Assembly (NCBI RefSeq): GCF_040081985.1
Contig: NZ_JBEBMH010000018.1
Span: 56,555 to 120,554, forward strand
Source of the DNA: Kumtagia yinganensis
GTDB taxonomy: Bacteria > Pseudomonadota > Alphaproteobacteria > Rhizobiales > Rhizobiaceae
Length of the DNA: 64,000 nt
Direction: 5' to 3'
Shown piece after piece: positions 63,924 to 64,000 of the stretch. The notes under the pieces were generated by a model. It did not search any database and was not told the origin of the DNA. It saw only the letters and a list, made by a program, of their open reading frames with translations. How positions within the stretch are numbered: position 1 is the first letter of the stretch; every line of letters starts with the position of its first letter. Made by a program: the position numbers and the translations under genes.

Positions 63924-64000
63924 GTGAAGTATTTTGCTGGATTAGACGTATCTTTGGAAGAGACCGCGATTTGCGTCGTCGATGAGAGCAGTCGGATCGT
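63924..64000 (+). CDS. IS110-family transposase, N-terminal part
   Basis: GTG 63924 starts VKYFAGLDVSLEETAICVVD, the N terminus of IS110-family transposases, where the D in GLDVS is the first acidic residue of the DEDD catalytic domain. Only 25 codons are in the window. AAGGAG lies 7 bases upstream within an inverted repeat. IS110 enzymes move DNA without terminal inverted repeats. Confidence 0.88.
   Translation, partial: MKYFAGLDVSLEETAICVVDESSRI

Larger units (their letters stand above)
63706..64000 (+). mobile_element. Left part of an IS110-family insertion sequence
   Basis: The sequence after 63705 holds no gene until the transposase at 63924. It starts AGGCTGATGAAAAAGTCCCG and includes a repeated TGAGTCTGG. 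The exact left end cannot be set without the right end or an empty site. In IS110 elements such non-coding ends can encode a guide-like bridge RNA; whether that applies here is unknown. Confidence 0.6.

Noticed and set aside
60005..64000. Complete prophage or integrative element
   Set aside because: No integrase, relaxase or phage structural gene and no second copy of the tRNA end is present in the window.

Overview
The window is a high-GC chromosomal segment of an alphaproteobacterium, most likely in the order Hyphomicrobiales and close to Mesorhizobium or its relatives (Phyllobacteriaceae). This rests on gene order (glyA-nrdR-ribD-ribE-ribH-nusB; Cbp3-type chaperone-DUF177-plsX-fabH-ihfA-merR), an IalB-family protein, a CtaA-type heme A synthase, a proton-pumping pyrophosphatase, two long palindromic intergenic repeats of a rhizobial kind, and several small orphan proteins of a rhizobial kind. 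The genus is inferred from family knowledge; no search was run.

Layout. 1-2100: the end of a PaaI-like thioesterase gene, a LysE-type exporter and two orphan genes. 2294-3237: ribosomal proteins L13 and S9, closed by a terminator. 3390-6890: acyltransferase, Gfo/Idh/MocA oxidoreductase and a periplasmic phosphodiesterase. 7183-11609: speB, argC, an APH-like kinase, heme A synthase and a DUF2842 protein. 11779-19951: an exopolysaccharide locus with a FemAB-like acyltransferase, a Wzc-like co-polymerase with a degenerate kinase domain, a Wza-like export lipoprotein, a GT4 glycosyltransferase, the initiating phosphoglycosyltransferase and a Wzy-like polymerase. No Wzx flippase is present. 19936-23042: an orphan protein with an HExxH motif, a repeat-bearing orphan gene and a phytanoyl-CoA-dioxygenase-like protein, followed by tRNA-Pro(GGG).

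23822-31272 is a conserved block for lipid synthesis and the cell envelope: MerR regulator, ihfA, fabH, plsX, DUF177, cytochrome bc1 chaperone, bamE and hppA. 31511-40221 holds two small accessory proteins, an MFS transporter, nusB, ribH, ribE, ribD, nrdR and glyA, with a BrnT/BrnA toxin-antitoxin pair whose toxin gene is frameshifted. 40449-47557 has IalB, an orphan peptide-type binding protein, a FrnE-like DsbA protein and a three-gene periplasmic molybdenum hydroxylase ([2Fe-2S] subunit, Tat-exported large subunit, diheme cytochrome c). 47646-59810 carries mfd, sdhE, recG, a CatB-like acetyltransferase, a DUF502 membrane protein, glmS, glmU and ccdA. glmS and glmU supply UDP-GlcNAc for the envelope.

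From tRNA-Lys(UUU) at 60005 to the end the character changes. There are many short orphan genes, a multiply frameshifted membrane-protein gene, sparse coding, and an IS110-family transposase entering at the right edge. It looks like an accessory or decaying region beside a tRNA gene, although no integrase is visible here. I found no convincing wholly new system. The best leads are the HExxH orphan beside the Wzy polymerase, the kinase-dead Wzc-like protein, a paired palindrome upstream of ihfA, a palindromic repeat domesticated inside a coding gene, and the hairpin that covers the transposase ribosome-binding site.
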